From Spongiivirga sp046524175 (GTDB taxonomy: Bacteria; Bacteroidota; Bacteroidia; Flavobacteriales; Flavobacteriaceae): a stretch of DNA of 64,000 nucleotides. The notes beneath the pieces were generated by a model. That model did not search any database and had not been told where the DNA came from. It was given only the letters and a program-made list of their open reading frames with translations. A program made the position numbers and the translations under genes. Shown here piece by piece: positions 1-9,740 of the stretch (its first letter is position 1; each line of letters begins with the position of its first letter). The DNA lies in NCBI RefSeq assembly GCF_046524175.1, contig NZ_JBEFZF010000003.1, positions 186,001 to 250,000 of the forward strand, given 5' to 3'.

Positions 1-1357
1 AAAGGTACATTAATGAGGTCATGGTAGCGGCACCAAGTTCTAATTCTCTTTTATTGACGGCATCAAAAGTGTCGTTAGCAGCATGATGATAATCAAAATA
101 TCGCTGTGAGTCCGGTCGCAATCCTGCCATTACAATCTCATTATTTTTAAGGGGACCGATGTCCGCTCCACTTTCACCTTTTTCAAAATAATGAATAAGA
201 TAGGGTTTGAATAAAGACCTCCATGATTGCACTTGAGCGAAAGCTGCGTCATTTGCATCAAAAGAAAAACCTCTGGGTGTAAATCCACCGGAATCGCTTT
301 CTAAAGCGAACACATGGCGTTCATTTTTCTGTCGCGCTACCTCTGCATATTTACGGCCGCCACGAAGTCCATTTTCTTCATTCATAAATAATACAACGCG
401 AATTGTTCTTTTTGGTTTATAACCGGTTTTTTTAAGTAACCTCAATACTTCCATGCTTTGCACAACCCCTGCACCATCATCATGACTTCCGTCGCCAAGG
501 TCCCAAGAATCTAGATGTCCTCCTACAACCATTACTTCTTTCGGGAATTCTGTTCCTGTCATTTCGCCAATGACATTATATGATTCTACATCTTTAAATT
601 GTTCGCAAGATTGTTTAAAGTAAAATTGTGTGTCTAGATTCCACTTAATCATTTTACTCAACAGCTCAGCACCATTGGTACTAATGGCAGCGGCCGGTAT
701 CCACTTTCTTCTAGGAAGATTGCCGTAGTTCATCGCCCCGGTGTGTGGAAAATCGTCTAATCGTAAATTCATAGACCGGACAATTACACCAACGGCCCCA
801 TATTTGGCAGCCTCCTTCGCCCCTGATGCCCGCTGATCGACGCACCCACCATAGGCATGGAATGTATTAATTAAGTCGGCTTGCATGGGCCGATTATAGA
901 AGACTATTTTACCTTTTATTTTTTGTTCTCCTAAACTATCAAGTTCTTCTAGTGATTCTACCTCGATCACCTTGGCTTTAATTCCCTCTTTTGGTGTTGC
1001 TACAGAACCACCCAACGCACAAATCGGCACTTCGTTTTTAGAACCCGGTTGAGCTTCTATATAGGCTACTTCCTTCGGACCACGAACCCATTTTGGTACC
1101 ATTACCGGCTGTAACCATACCTTATCTAAGCCAAGAGATTCTAACTCTTCTTTGGTATATTTAACAGCTTTTTCTGCATTTAAAGAACCCGATAGACGCC
1201 CACCTATTTTATTAGACAAATGATCTAACCACTGATAGCTTTGCCCATTAGTCAATGCCGTTTTATAGATGTTTTTTAATTGCACTTCATCATCCTTATC
1301 CTGAGAAAAAGAAATGGTAGTTGCGAATAGTAGAAATGTAAATAAATACTTATTCAT
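1..1357 (-). CDS. M28 family zinc peptidase, C-terminus cut by window edge
   Basis: Secreted zinc aminopeptidase/carboxypeptidase of the M28 (PSMA/GCPII-like) family. Reading the minus strand from the ATG at 1357 gives 452 codons, open to the window's left edge. Residues 1-19 form a signal peptide ending SFSQ. A PA-like insert spans roughly 110-250. The peptidase core starts near 275 with GGHLDSWDLGDG...DDGAG (zinc ligands H281 and D293), followed by NEENG (catalytic and zinc-binding glutamates 327-328). Further on are LESDSGG and a late HHAANDTFD carrying the last histidine. Only a few C-terminal residues should be missing. The start overlaps the stop of the upstream ppk2 gene by 8 nt, so the two are probably translationally coupled. 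The substrate cannot be told from sequence. Confidence 0.93.
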   Translation of the reverse strand, partial: MNKYLFTFLLFATTISFSQDKDDEVQLKNIYKTALTNGQSYQWLDHLSNKIGGRLSGSLNAEKAVKYTKEELESLGLDKVWLQPVMVPKWVRGPKEVAYIEAQPGSKNEVPICALGGSVATPKEGIKAKVIEVESLEELDSLGEQKIKGKIVFYNRPMQADLINTFHAYGGCVDQRASGAKEAAKYGAVGVIVRSMNLRLDDFPHTGAMNYGNLPRRKWIPAAAISTNGAELLSKMIKWNLDTQFYFKQSCEQFKDVESYNVIGEMTGTEFPKEVMVVGGHLDSWDLGDGSHDDGAGVVQSMEVLRLLKKTGYKPKRTIRVVLFMNEENGLRGGRKYAEVARQKNERHVFALESDSGGFTPRGFSFDANDAAFAQVQSWRSLFKPYLIHYFEKGESGADIGPLKNNEIVMAGLRPDSQRYFDYHHAANDTFDAVNKRELELGAATMTSLMYL

Positions 1358-2228
1358 TGTTTAGTTGATCTTTAAATTCATCAATCCGGAGTTTCACTTC
1401 TTCATCTAACTCCGGTTCTTTAATATCCTTATATTCTTTAAGCGTATCGTACATAATTTTAGCCGTTAATAGACGTGCCGTTGGCTTATCATCGGCAGGA
1501 ATAATATACCATGGCGCATGCGATTTGGAAGTCTTGTTAATAGCATCTTCATAACAAGCTTGATAGTCATCCCAAAGCTTACGTTCTTTTAAATCTCCAG
1601 GAGAAAACTTCCAGTTTTTTTCCTTCAATCTCAGTCTTCTTAGCAATCTATTTTTTTGTTCGTCTTTTGACAAATGCAAAAAGAACTTAAAGATAATGGT
1701 CCCATTTTGTGCAATGGTTTTTTCAAAATTGTTAATCTGTTCAAATCGCTTTTTCCAAAAAGCATCATTGATGTCACTTACGGAATGTACATCGGGTAAA
1801 TTTTCTCCTAAAATATATTCAGGATGTACTCGTGTGACCAATACATTTTCGTAATGTGTTCTATTAAAAACCGCAAACTTCCCTCTTGCGGGAAGTGCTA
1901 TATAATGCCTCCATAAATAATCATGAGCACGCTCTAAGTCTGTAGGGACTTTAAAACTGTGTACCACCACACCGCGACTATTAAAATCTTTAAACACCTC
2001 GCGAATTAAACTGTCTTTACCTGCTGTATCCATACCCTGAATACAAATAAGTACCGCATACTTGCCATGTGCATAGATAGTGTCTTGAAGTTCGCCCAGT
2101 TTTTCTCTTACTTCCTCGAGCTCCTTTTCAATTTTTTTCTTTGAAGCGTCAAGATCGTAGGTGGTCAATCTTTCTTTAAGTTCAATGTTCGAAGTAACTT
2201 TAAAGTCATTAATAGATATCTTGTTCAT
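1350..2228 (-). CDS. ppk2: Polyphosphate kinase 2 (polyphosphate:nucleotide phosphotransferase)
   Basis: Cytoplasmic PPK2-family kinase that transfers phosphate between polyphosphate and nucleotides. The P-loop GMDTAGKDS sits at residues 65-73. The second family block, ALPARGKFAVFNRTHYENV, lies around 111-129 and the VHPEYIL stretch follows it. The LPARG...FNR.HYE..LV.RVHPE arrangement is that of the class III branch, which phosphorylates AMP and ADP; this assignment rests on motif resemblance. At 292 residues it has the usual one-domain length. It is read on the minus strand and its stop overlaps the start of the M28 peptidase. A divergent or unrelated plus-strand gene starts about 95 nt upstream. 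Confidence 0.93.
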   Translation of the reverse strand: MNKISINDFKVTSNIELKERLTTYDLDASKKKIEKELEEVREKLGELQDTIYAHGKYAVLICIQGMDTAGKDSLIREVFKDFNSRGVVVHSFKVPTDLERAHDYLWRHYIALPARGKFAVFNRTHYENVLVTRVHPEYILGENLPDVHSVSDINDAFWKKRFEQINNFEKTIAQNGTIIFKFFLHLSKDEQKNRLLRRLRLKEKNWKFSPGDLKERKLWDDYQACYEDAINKTSKSHAPWYIIPADDKPTARLLTAKIMYDTLKEYKDIKEPELDEEVKLRIDEFKDQLNNE

Positions 2229-2323
2229 TTAGTCGATGTTTGCCGCTTAAAGATATTTAATTTAGGCTACATCTGCATTTTTTTGTTACATTGAGCATTC
2301 CAAATTTTACTAAACTTATTAAA

Positions 2324-3064
2324 ATGAAAACTTTACTACCTACTGCTTTTTTGTTGTTAATTTCATTATTTAGTTATTCTCAGGCATGTGATGATGCTTC
2401 TTCTCAGGCTTCTTATGCTTACTCACATACCAAAAAAGCATACGATAGCAATAACAGAGACCATTTAACGCAAGCATCGGAGAGAGCGTATGAAGCTTTT
2501 GTAAACACAAGAGACGCTGCCGAGAAATGCGGTTGTGATAATGCCTATAATAAAGCATATGATGCTGTCGAATTAATTTCTAAGGCTGTTGATGTTACTA
2601 AATGGGAAGATGGACGCTACTACGTAAAAAAATCTAAAACATTGGCTCAAGAAATTATCGATGCGCTTGATCAATGTGCGGCCAACGGACCAATGGTCGA
2701 AGAGGTAACATTAGATGACAGCGGTCTAACCGAGTTACAAGCGCAACAAAAAGCATTGGAAGAGCAGCAAAAGGCACTTAAAGCAAAAGAAATGGCGCTT
2801 AAGGAGGAAATGGCAACAAAAGCAAAAGAGAAAGAACGTTTGAAAAAGGAAGCTTTTGTAAAAAAACAAAATGCACATCTTAGTGCTTTCGTAAATAGTG
2901 CAAACAACATTTTGAGTGCTACCAAATGCGAAGATACCTTAGAAATGACCGAAGCCGATAACAGCATACTTGATTTAAGTTTTGAAGAAATTGAGTCAGT
3001 CTTTAAAAGTGAAGCTGCTAATTTGGCTAAAGCACTTGCCGATAAGTTGAAAGCTTGTCAATAA
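2324..3064 (+). CDS. Secreted coiled-coil protein of unknown function
   Basis: I do not recognise a family. The ATG at 2324 is preferred over an in-frame TTG 33 nt upstream, because it puts a clean signal peptide (MKTLLPTAFLLLISLFSYSQ) at the N-terminus. The mature protein is about 226 residues. An alanine-rich helical first half has several cysteines (ACDDA, CGCDNA, DQCAA). A strongly charged heptad-like stretch at about 140-190 (repeats of QQKALEEQQKAL type) should form a coiled coil. A final helical domain ends KLKACQ. It stands alone between the minus-strand ppk2 and yidC genes and is followed by a strong terminator. Probably periplasmic or outer-membrane associated. Confidence 0.75.
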   Translation: MKTLLPTAFLLLISLFSYSQACDDASSQASYAYSHTKKAYDSNNRDHLTQASERAYEAFVNTRDAAEKCGCDNAYNKAYDAVELISKAVDVTKWEDGRYYVKKSKTLAQEIIDALDQCAANGPMVEEVTLDDSGLTELQAQQKALEEQQKALKAKEMALKEEMATKAKEKERLKKEAFVKKQNAHLSAFVNSANNILSATKCEDTLEMTEADNSILDLSFEEIESVFKSEAANLAKALADKLKACQ

Positions 3065-3080
3065 TAAAGTACCTAAAAGA

Positions 3081-3118
3081 AGAAAGCCGAATACTTTATT
3101 TTTAGTATTCGGCTTTCT
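3081..3118. terminator. Bidirectional rho-independent terminator
   Basis: A perfect 15-bp stem (3081-3095 with 3104-3118) encloses an 8-nt loop. It is followed on the plus strand by a T-run. It lies between convergent genes (coiled-coil protein and yidC) and can serve both. Confidence 0.92.
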
Positions 3119-3132
3119 TTTTGGTTTAAAAA

Positions 3133-5022
3133 TTACTTCTTCCTAGCTTTCTGTTGTGCCTCCGCCTGCTCCATCATTTCGGCCATCCGCTTTTGAAACT
3201 TATTTTGTTTTTTAGGCTTGGCTTTATTCTCCTGAATTTTCGCATGAATCTTATCTTCATCGATGATGTATTTCTTGATAACCAACATGATTCCAATAGT
3301 TAACAAGTTCGATACGAAATAATATAAACTCAATCCACTCGCATAGTTGTTAAAGAAGATTAGCATGAACAACGGTGATACATAAATCATATATTTCATG
3401 ATCTTACTCATATCAGGCATCCCTTCTTGAGTAGGCTGACTTGCCATTTGTTGGCCTGTAGTCATGCGCATGTAAAAGAATATGGCAACGGAAGCCAATA
3501 TTGGAAATAGACTAACATGATCTCCATAAAAAGGGATGTTAAAAGGTAATTTCGCAACTACATCATAGGACGAAAGATCTTCAGCCCATAAAAAGCTTTT
3601 TTGTCTTAAAGCAAATGCGGTAGGAAAAAACATAAACAACGCGTAGAAAACCGGAAGCTGTAACAAGGCCGGGATACATCCTGCCATTGGGCTTGCTCCT
3701 GCTTTGCTATACAACTTCATTGTTGCCTGCTGCTTTTTCATAGGATCATTTTTGTACTTCTCGCTAATTTCAGCAACTTCAGGTTTTAGCACCTTCATTT
3801 TAGCTTGAGAAACATATGATTTGTAGGTTACTGGTGACATCGCCAATCTAACCACAATAGTCATTACAATAATTGCAATACCAAAGGGTAAAAAGCTACT
3901 TAAAAAGCCAAATAAAGGAGTAAATACATATCGGTTGATAATACCAAAAATGCCCCAACCAAATGGAATACTATCTTCTAAATCGGCCTCATACTGTTTT
4001 AGCACTTCAACATCCGTCGGACCATAATACCAACTTAAATTTTCAGCTAACTCATTACCCTTTAATTCCAATGGAATTTTCGTCGTATACTTTTTGGTAA
4101 ATACCGTGTCAACAGTTTCGTCTTCTACTAAATCCTCTGAAGTTATTGATGCCGTTTTAAACGGAGTATCAGTTAACAAAATATTGCTAAAAAAGAATTG
4201 TCTGTACGATAACCAGTTGACATCTTCTTCAACTTCATCATCTGCACCGGTTTGGGCTAATTTGTCAATCTTCGTACCATCATGTTGATATGTCAATCTA
4301 GTATATCTGTTTTCATAACTCACACTCTTTGCCTGACGGCGTACCTTTTGATCCCATGATAATTCAATTGGCTCGGTACCGTCGATAACACCATCAAGGC
4401 CCTGTGACCGCACACTAAAATCGACCATATAGTCATCAGGTTTCATTTCATAACGGTACTCTAAAAAGCGATTTGCGTCAACCTTAAGTTTCATTGACAG
4501 CACCTGATTCTCTCCGTTTTTAGTTAACGAAGGCTCAAATGGCATTTCTTGTGTATTAATTTTTCTGCCATTTTTTGTTCTAAAAGTAATACCGAACTGT
4601 GCGTTATCATCTTTTACCAAATAGACCGGTAATGAATCAAAGCGAACATATTCATTCATCTTTGCTTCCTTAATAGTCCCGCCTTGATTCGATACCACTA
4701 ATTTGACAAGTCTATTTTCTAAAACGGTTTCACCACCATTAGCGGATGGTAACCCTGCTGCATAGGCAAATGCACCAAGTTTCTGCTGCGCAGCTGCCAT
4801 AGCGGTTGAATCTCCTTCTTGAACAGCGGTCGGCGTATTTACCACCTTTGCGTCAGAACCATTTGTAGCTGCTTTTTTTTCAGCTTCTACCTGTTCTTGT
4901 TTTGCTTTTTCAGCATCAATCTCTTCCTGGGTTGGTTGATTACTGATCGTCATCCACATTAAAATTCCAAATATTAGTACAAAACCAATAATCGAATTTA
5001 TATCCAGCTTCTTTTCTTCCAT
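3133..5022 (-). CDS. yidC: Membrane protein insertase YidC
   Basis: Inner-membrane insertase that works with or without SecYEG. The 629-residue protein has the long Gram-negative layout. An N-terminal transmembrane anchor spans about residues 10-26, followed by a charged, alanine-rich linker. A large periplasmic beta-sandwich domain spans roughly 75-350. The conserved five-helix 60KD_IMP core follows from about 365 (FLPFGIAIIVMTIVVRLAMSP), with the positively charged cytoplasmic loop KMKVLKPEV.EI.EKYK after it. A lysine/glutamine-rich basic tail can bind ribosomes. It lies 66 nt downstream of pyrG on the same strand, a gene order common in Bacteroidota. Confidence 0.97.
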   Translation of the reverse strand: MEEKKLDINSIIGFVLIFGILMWMTISNQPTQEEIDAEKAKQEQVEAEKKAATNGSDAKVVNTPTAVQEGDSTAMAAAQQKLGAFAYAAGLPSANGGETVLENRLVKLVVSNQGGTIKEAKMNEYVRFDSLPVYLVKDDNAQFGITFRTKNGRKINTQEMPFEPSLTKNGENQVLSMKLKVDANRFLEYRYEMKPDDYMVDFSVRSQGLDGVIDGTEPIELSWDQKVRRQAKSVSYENRYTRLTYQHDGTKIDKLAQTGADDEVEEDVNWLSYRQFFFSNILLTDTPFKTASITSEDLVEDETVDTVFTKKYTTKIPLELKGNELAENLSWYYGPTDVEVLKQYEADLEDSIPFGWGIFGIINRYVFTPLFGFLSSFLPFGIAIIVMTIVVRLAMSPVTYKSYVSQAKMKVLKPEVAEISEKYKNDPMKKQQATMKLYSKAGASPMAGCIPALLQLPVFYALFMFFPTAFALRQKSFLWAEDLSSYDVVAKLPFNIPFYGDHVSLFPILASVAIFFYMRMTTGQQMASQPTQEGMPDMSKIMKYMIYVSPLFMLIFFNNYASGLSLYYFVSNLLTIGIMLVIKKYIIDEDKIHAKIQENKAKPKKQNKFQKRMAEMMEQAEAQQKARKK

Positions 5023-5088
5023 GTGTTTATTTAAATCTTAGGTGCTTTATTAAAAAAGGTATCTCAAAATGGTAGCCAAAATTGAAAA

Positions 5089-6723
5089 TTATGCCATAGT
5101 GGCACCTTCTTTTTTCATCTTATGTGCTAAACTTGCTTTAACAAAGGCTACAAATAGTGGATGTGGATTTGCCACAGTACTCTTATATTCAGGATGATAC
5201 TGTACCCCAACAAACCAATCGTGCTGAGGTAACTCAATGACCTCAACTAAGTTTGTCCCTGGGTTTAAACCCGATGCGATCATGCCAGCATCTGTTAGTT
5301 GATTTTTAAAACTATCATTAAACTCGTAACGATGCCTATGACGTTCTTCAATTAGAGTATCATCGTATATAGAAGCAACCATACTATCGGGTGTTAATTG
5401 ACACTTCCAAGAGCCCAAACGCATCGTACCTCCTTTATTAGTTATGTTTTTCTGATCTTCCATCAAATCAATTACAGGATAGACAGTTTCGGGATCCATT
5501 TCTGTGGAATTAGCTTCATCGAGACCTAGTACATTACGGGCGTATTCGATAACCGCCATCTGCATTCCTAAACAAATACCCAAAAACGGAATGTTATGCT
5601 CTCTTACATACTTTATAGCGGCGATCTTTCCTTCGACACCTCGCTCCCCAAAACCAGGTGCAACTAGAATGCCATCCAGATGTTTTATTTTTTCTTCCGC
5701 ATTTGATATGTCTAAATATTCAGAATGAATACTTTCGACTACTACCTTTACTTCATTTTCTGCCCCAGCATGAATGAATGCTTCTAAAATCGACTTGTAA
5801 GAATCTTGAAGTTCAACATACTTACCTACCAAACCGATTTTTACCGTATCCTTTGGATTTTTATGTCGCTTTAAAAATTGATTCCATTGAGTGAGGTCAG
5901 GTTCCTTATACCCTTTAAGATCTAAACGCTCTAATGTCACTTTATCCAATCCCTCCTCTAACATTAAATTAGGAACATCATAAATGGTTGATGCATCAAT
6001 CGATTGAATAACAGCTTCTCTTTTTACATTACAGAAAAGGGCTAATTTATGACGAAGGTCGTCTGATAATTCATGTTCCGTTCTACAAACAAGAATATCC
6101 GCCTGAACACCGCTTTCCATTAAGGTTTTAACCGAATGCTGAGTCGGTTTGGTTTTCAGCTCACCAGCAGCAGATAAGAATGGAATTAAGGTTAAGTGCA
6201 CCACAATGGCGTTGTTCTCGCCTAGTTCCCAAAGCAATTGCCTTACAGACTCTATATAAGGTAGTGACTCGATATCGCCAACAGTACCACCAATTTCAGT
6301 AATTACAATGTCGAAGTTACCTGACTTACCAAGCTTTTGAATGCGATCTTTAATCTCATTTGTGATATGCGGAATTACCTGCACGGTTTTTCCTAAAAAC
6401 TCACCTTTGCGCTCTTTTTCAATAACGCTCTGGTAAATTCTACCCGTAGTAACGTTATTGGCTTGCGAGGTCGGACTGTTTAAAAAACGTTCATAGTGAC
6501 CAAGATCGAGATCTGTCTCTGCACCATCATTTGTTACGTAACACTCTCCATGTTCATAAGGGTTTAAAGTTCCAGGGTCTACGTTAATATAGGGGTCTAA
6601 TTTTTGGATGGTCACTTTATACCCTCGTGCTTGTAGCAATTTTGCCAGGGAAGCTGCAATAATCCCTTTTCCCAATGACGATGTAACGCCACCGGTTACG
6701 AATATATACTTGGTCTGAGCCAT
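5089..6723 (-). CDS. pyrG: CTP synthase
   Basis: Converts UTP to CTP using glutamine and ATP, the last step of pyrimidine nucleotide synthesis. The synthase domain starts with the P-loop GGVTSSLGKG and continues with the DPYINVDPGTLNPYEHGE and DGAETDLDLGHYERF blocks. The C-terminal class I glutamine amidotransferase domain carries the nucleophile in LGICLGMQ and the His-Glu pair in QYHPEYKS. At 544 residues it is full length. It is transcribed ahead of yidC, probably in one unit. pyrD, an earlier gene of the pathway, lies about 8.5 kb away in another transcript. Confidence 0.98.
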   Translation of the reverse strand: MAQTKYIFVTGGVTSSLGKGIIAASLAKLLQARGYKVTIQKLDPYINVDPGTLNPYEHGECYVTNDGAETDLDLGHYERFLNSPTSQANNVTTGRIYQSVIEKERKGEFLGKTVQVIPHITNEIKDRIQKLGKSGNFDIVITEIGGTVGDIESLPYIESVRQLLWELGENNAIVVHLTLIPFLSAAGELKTKPTQHSVKTLMESGVQADILVCRTEHELSDDLRHKLALFCNVKREAVIQSIDASTIYDVPNLMLEEGLDKVTLERLDLKGYKEPDLTQWNQFLKRHKNPKDTVKIGLVGKYVELQDSYKSILEAFIHAGAENEVKVVVESIHSEYLDISNAEEKIKHLDGILVAPGFGERGVEGKIAAIKYVREHNIPFLGICLGMQMAVIEYARNVLGLDEANSTEMDPETVYPVIDLMEDQKNITNKGGTMRLGSWKCQLTPDSMVASIYDDTLIEERHRHRYEFNDSFKNQLTDAGMIASGLNPGTNLVEVIELPQHDWFVGVQYHPEYKSTVANPHPLFVAFVKASLAHKMKKEGATMA

Positions 6724-6749
6724 TATAAATGATGCGATTTTTGACGCGG

Positions 6750-6757
6750 CAAAAATA
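6750..6757 (-). promoter_or_regulatory. Predicted -7 element for pyrG
   Basis: TATTTTTG on the minus strand matches the Bacteroidota TAnnTTTG consensus. It sits 26 nt upstream of the pyrG ATG. No good -33 TTG is seen at the expected distance. Confidence 0.4.
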
Positions 6758-6806
6758 CAAAAAGAAATGAGATGACCTTGAAGAAACTAAGGCTATTACA
6801 GTACCA

Positions 6807-7286
6807 CTATTGTGGCAATTCCTGGCTTGCCAATTGAGCACGATAGGGCTTTCTTGCTGCTCTTGCCCAATCAATTAAGGTTTTTTGATCTTCTTTTGAC
6901 AGCTTACCGTGAATCCAGGTATAGCTATCTAAAGGCATATGCCCTTCTTCCACCTCTTCTATCAATTCATCGAGCTTATGATCTTTCTTTTTAACTGAAT
7001 AAGTAGCCCATTCTGAAACATTGAAATCTCCTTTTCCGTGACGTATATGATCATCTAACCATAAAGAAACAGGTGCAATTTGAGCGTACCAAGGGTAGTT
7101 TGTTTGATTACTATGACAGTCGTAGCAATTAGCTTTTAAAATGGCTGTTATTTGCTCAGTTAGTTTTGTTTCGGCTTCAAAGGCTGCTACGGTTTCATAT
7201 CCTGATTGGTTTTTTTCCGGTCTCCAGAATTGAATTCCGACTAAGGCTACCAAAGCAAGAATTAGAATTTTTTTTATGATTTTCAT
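6807..7286 (-). CDS. Haem-binding domain (Haem_bd) c-type cytochrome-like protein
   Basis: Small periplasmic or membrane-anchored protein with a single c-type haem motif, C54-Y-D-C57-H58. An N-terminal hydrophobic segment (residues 5-20) acts as signal or anchor. The surrounding sequence (NCYDCHSN...YPWYAQIAPVSLW, later GHMPLDSY and a WARAARKP end) is the Haem_bd family pattern. The methionine in GHMP is a plausible distal ligand (inference). It is the last gene of the DUF4856/imelysin/carboxylase/TonB operon, starting 18 nt after the receptor's stop. This suggests a redox role at the cell surface linked to metal or haem handling. Confidence 0.85.
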   Translation of the reverse strand: MKIIKKILILALVALVGIQFWRPEKNQSGYETVAAFEAETKLTEQITAILKANCYDCHSNQTNYPWYAQIAPVSLWLDDHIRHGKGDFNVSEWATYSVKKKDHKLDELIEEVEEGHMPLDSYTWIHGKLSKEDQKTLIDWARAARKPYRAQLASQELPQ

Positions 7287-7304
7287 ACTGTTCAGTTTGT
7301 TGAT

Positions 7305-9740
7305 TTATATTTTAAATTGAAGTGTTGTATAAAAGGTCAGTGGTGGTGAAGGAATAATCCCCGGTCCAGGATAACCCGTTGCTCTGCGTGTAAAATACGA
7401 TTTATTCAAGAGATTATTGATACCCGTTTCTAATTTCCATTTTTTATAGGTATATGATAAGGATACATCTAAAATGTCATATGCAGGAATACTTCCTTCG
7501 ATACCGCGCTGATTATCAGTAACATCTTGCGGGGCATTGGTCGCATCAGTAAACTGCTCGGAAAGATATGTATACTGAATACTACCTAGTAAATTTTTAT
7601 ACCCAAAGTTAAGCCCGGTTTTAAGATTTATAGTAGGTATAAACTCCACCTTTTTACCTTCCACATTATTACGCTGGGATTCTAAATATTCGGATTGGGT
7701 CAACGCTAGGTTGGTGAACATATTTAGTTTGAGATTGTCATTCTGATTCAACAGGGTATTTTTAATATTCCAATCAGCAAAAGTCTCTAAGCCGTATATA
7801 AAAGCCTTGCCAATATTACCCCTTAATCTAACAACACGACCATTATCAACATCTAACACCTCGCCTAACCTATTATCGTATAGCAAGCCGTAAGCACTAA
7901 AATCGAAAGAAAGATCATTACCCAACTTACCTCTAAGACCGAGATCAGCCGTAAAGCCATCTTCATCGCCAATATTAGGGTCTACTATAAAACTAGGATT
8001 TGTAATACGGATATCACTAAAGGTTACAGAGCGATAATTTTCTGAAAAATTAGCGTATAATTCTATGTCTTTATTCCATTTATAGGTCGCTCCGATACCG
8101 AGCAATATAAAATTCCGCTCGAAAACACGATCATCGCGAACCGCCTCATTCAACAAAACATTACCTGCCAGATCGAGTACGATATTTTGAAAACTCCCCT
8201 CACTTTCTGTTTTGACATACTCAAATCTGAAGCCAGGAGTTACCGTTAATTTATCGGATAGTTTGAACACATTTTCACCAAAAAATGCAACATTCAAATT
8301 GGGTAAATCAAATTGTGCCTGTCTTTCAAAATTTGGAAATTGATCAGTGGCGAAATTAAAATCAGGGGCTAATGAAGCGCTTCCGGGACCTTGTCGCTGG
8401 TCATTGCTAGTTTTATAAAACTTTGATCCTAGCAATAGTGCTGATGTTCTTTCCTTGATTTTATAACGAGTAAGTACACGTGCTTCTGCACCCCAATTAG
8501 AGAAATTGTCAACAAGCAACTCTCTTGCTTGTGTAATATCATCAGGCTGAGAGACGCGATTTTGCCTAAAGCCAACTGCACTTCTAGAAGCATCTAGGCC
8601 AAAAAAATGAAGACTCGCATCCGTATTGGTTGAAAATTGATGATCTAAGCGAAGTGAATATAAATTCCAATCGACATCAAACCAATTGCGTTCGCGATTA
8701 CTAAACTCAGGATCTGCAATAAACTGAGCATCAGTTAAACCACCCGCTTGTTTTGCCAAATAATTGAGTTTAGACCACTCTGCTGTTAACTTGGTTTTGT
8801 CAGTAAATTGATACCCAATATGAATGTGGCCATTTCTGGAATTAAAACGAGAATTAGGTCTAAAACCATCCCCTTCTTTATATAAAAAATAACCAAAGTA
8901 ACTCAGCTTTCCTTTTGTACCGCTAAGACTATTATAACTGGTTAATAAATTATTCGATCCAATACTTTGTCTCGAAACAAACTCAATCGGTTTATAACTT
9001 GGTGGCTTAAATTTAAAATTAATCAGTCCTCCAAATTGGGTCCCGTATTGTAAGGAAGCTGCACCACGAATTACTTGAATTTCGCTCAATGCTTCTGGCG
9101 GTGGAGTATAGTAACTCTCAGGATAACCAAGTACATCGGCACTAATATCATATCCATTTTGGCGTGTATTAAAATTAGCGCTTCGGTTTGGGTCTAGTCC
9201 ACGTCCTCCGATATTTAATTGAAGTCCTGCATCATTATTCTCATAAATATTAAGTCCGACCACTTGACTATAAACTTGTCTTGCATTATTGGCTGCCAGA
9301 TTCCCGGTTATTTGATCAATCTGAATCACCTCAGTTTTTTTTCCGGAATAAATTGCCGTGCCTTCTACTTCTCTTAATCGTCGAAGCGCAAATACCTTTT
9401 CACGCTGTTGGGTTAACACCACTTCTGATAGTTGTTCTCCTAATTGCTCTAAGGGGATCGTTATTTTTTCATTAGCACTTAATGAAACTTTTTGCTCCAC
9501 AATTTTGTAGCCATATGCGAAAACAATGAGATCGTAGATAGCTGCATCAAGATTGTTGTATTGCACCTTACCCGTTTCATCAGTCACCAATACATATTCA
9601 ATATTCTTGAGGTAAACCTCTACATTATTTACTGGATTATTTGAACCATCGACAACAGTTATATCCAGCGTGAATTGTGCCCAACAGGAAAAACTTATAA
9701 AAAACAAAACGCTAAATAATCTAAATTCCTTTAATCTCAT
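7305..9740 (-). CDS. TonB-dependent receptor, FecA-like
   Basis: Outer-membrane active transporter, probably for an iron complex. Signal peptide 1-22 (SCWAQ). An N-terminal CarboxypepD_reg-like beta domain at about 24-95 is typical of Bacteroidota receptors. The plug starts near 105 (REVEGTAIYSGKKTEVI) and has the GRGLDPNRS and IRGAASLQYGTQFGG blocks. A 22-strand barrel ends in TFYTTLQFKI. The EGTAIYSGKK and GGRG..P wording resembles FecA-type ferric citrate receptors, but substrate is inference. Its start lies 20 nt inside the upstream carboxylase-like gene, so they are coupled. The neighbours (imelysin, haem-binding protein) support metal uptake. Confidence 0.92.
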   Translation of the reverse strand: MRLKEFRLFSVLFFISFSCWAQFTLDITVVDGSNNPVNNVEVYLKNIEYVLVTDETGKVQYNNLDAAIYDLIVFAYGYKIVEQKVSLSANEKITIPLEQLGEQLSEVVLTQQREKVFALRRLREVEGTAIYSGKKTEVIQIDQITGNLAANNARQVYSQVVGLNIYENNDAGLQLNIGGRGLDPNRSANFNTRQNGYDISADVLGYPESYYTPPPEALSEIQVIRGAASLQYGTQFGGLINFKFKPPSYKPIEFVSRQSIGSNNLLTSYNSLSGTKGKLSYFGYFLYKEGDGFRPNSRFNSRNGHIHIGYQFTDKTKLTAEWSKLNYLAKQAGGLTDAQFIADPEFSNRERNWFDVDWNLYSLRLDHQFSTNTDASLHFFGLDASRSAVGFRQNRVSQPDDITQARELLVDNFSNWGAEARVLTRYKIKERTSALLLGSKFYKTSNDQRQGPGSASLAPDFNFATDQFPNFERQAQFDLPNLNVAFFGENVFKLSDKLTVTPGFRFEYVKTESEGSFQNIVLDLAGNVLLNEAVRDDRVFERNFILLGIGATYKWNKDIELYANFSENYRSVTFSDIRITNPSFIVDPNIGDEDGFTADLGLRGKLGNDLSFDFSAYGLLYDNRLGEVLDVDNGRVVRLRGNIGKAFIYGLETFADWNIKNTLLNQNDNLKLNMFTNLALTQSEYLESQRNNVEGKKVEFIPTINLKTGLNFGYKNLLGSIQYTYLSEQFTDATNAPQDVTDNQRGIEGSIPAYDILDVSLSYTYKKWKLETGINNLLNKSYFTRRATGYPGPGIIPSPPLTFYTTLQFKI

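Noticed and set aside
6617..6874. 85-residue minus-strand ORF
   Set aside because: Overlaps the pyrG start and the end of the haem-binding gene in another frame; no signal of coding.
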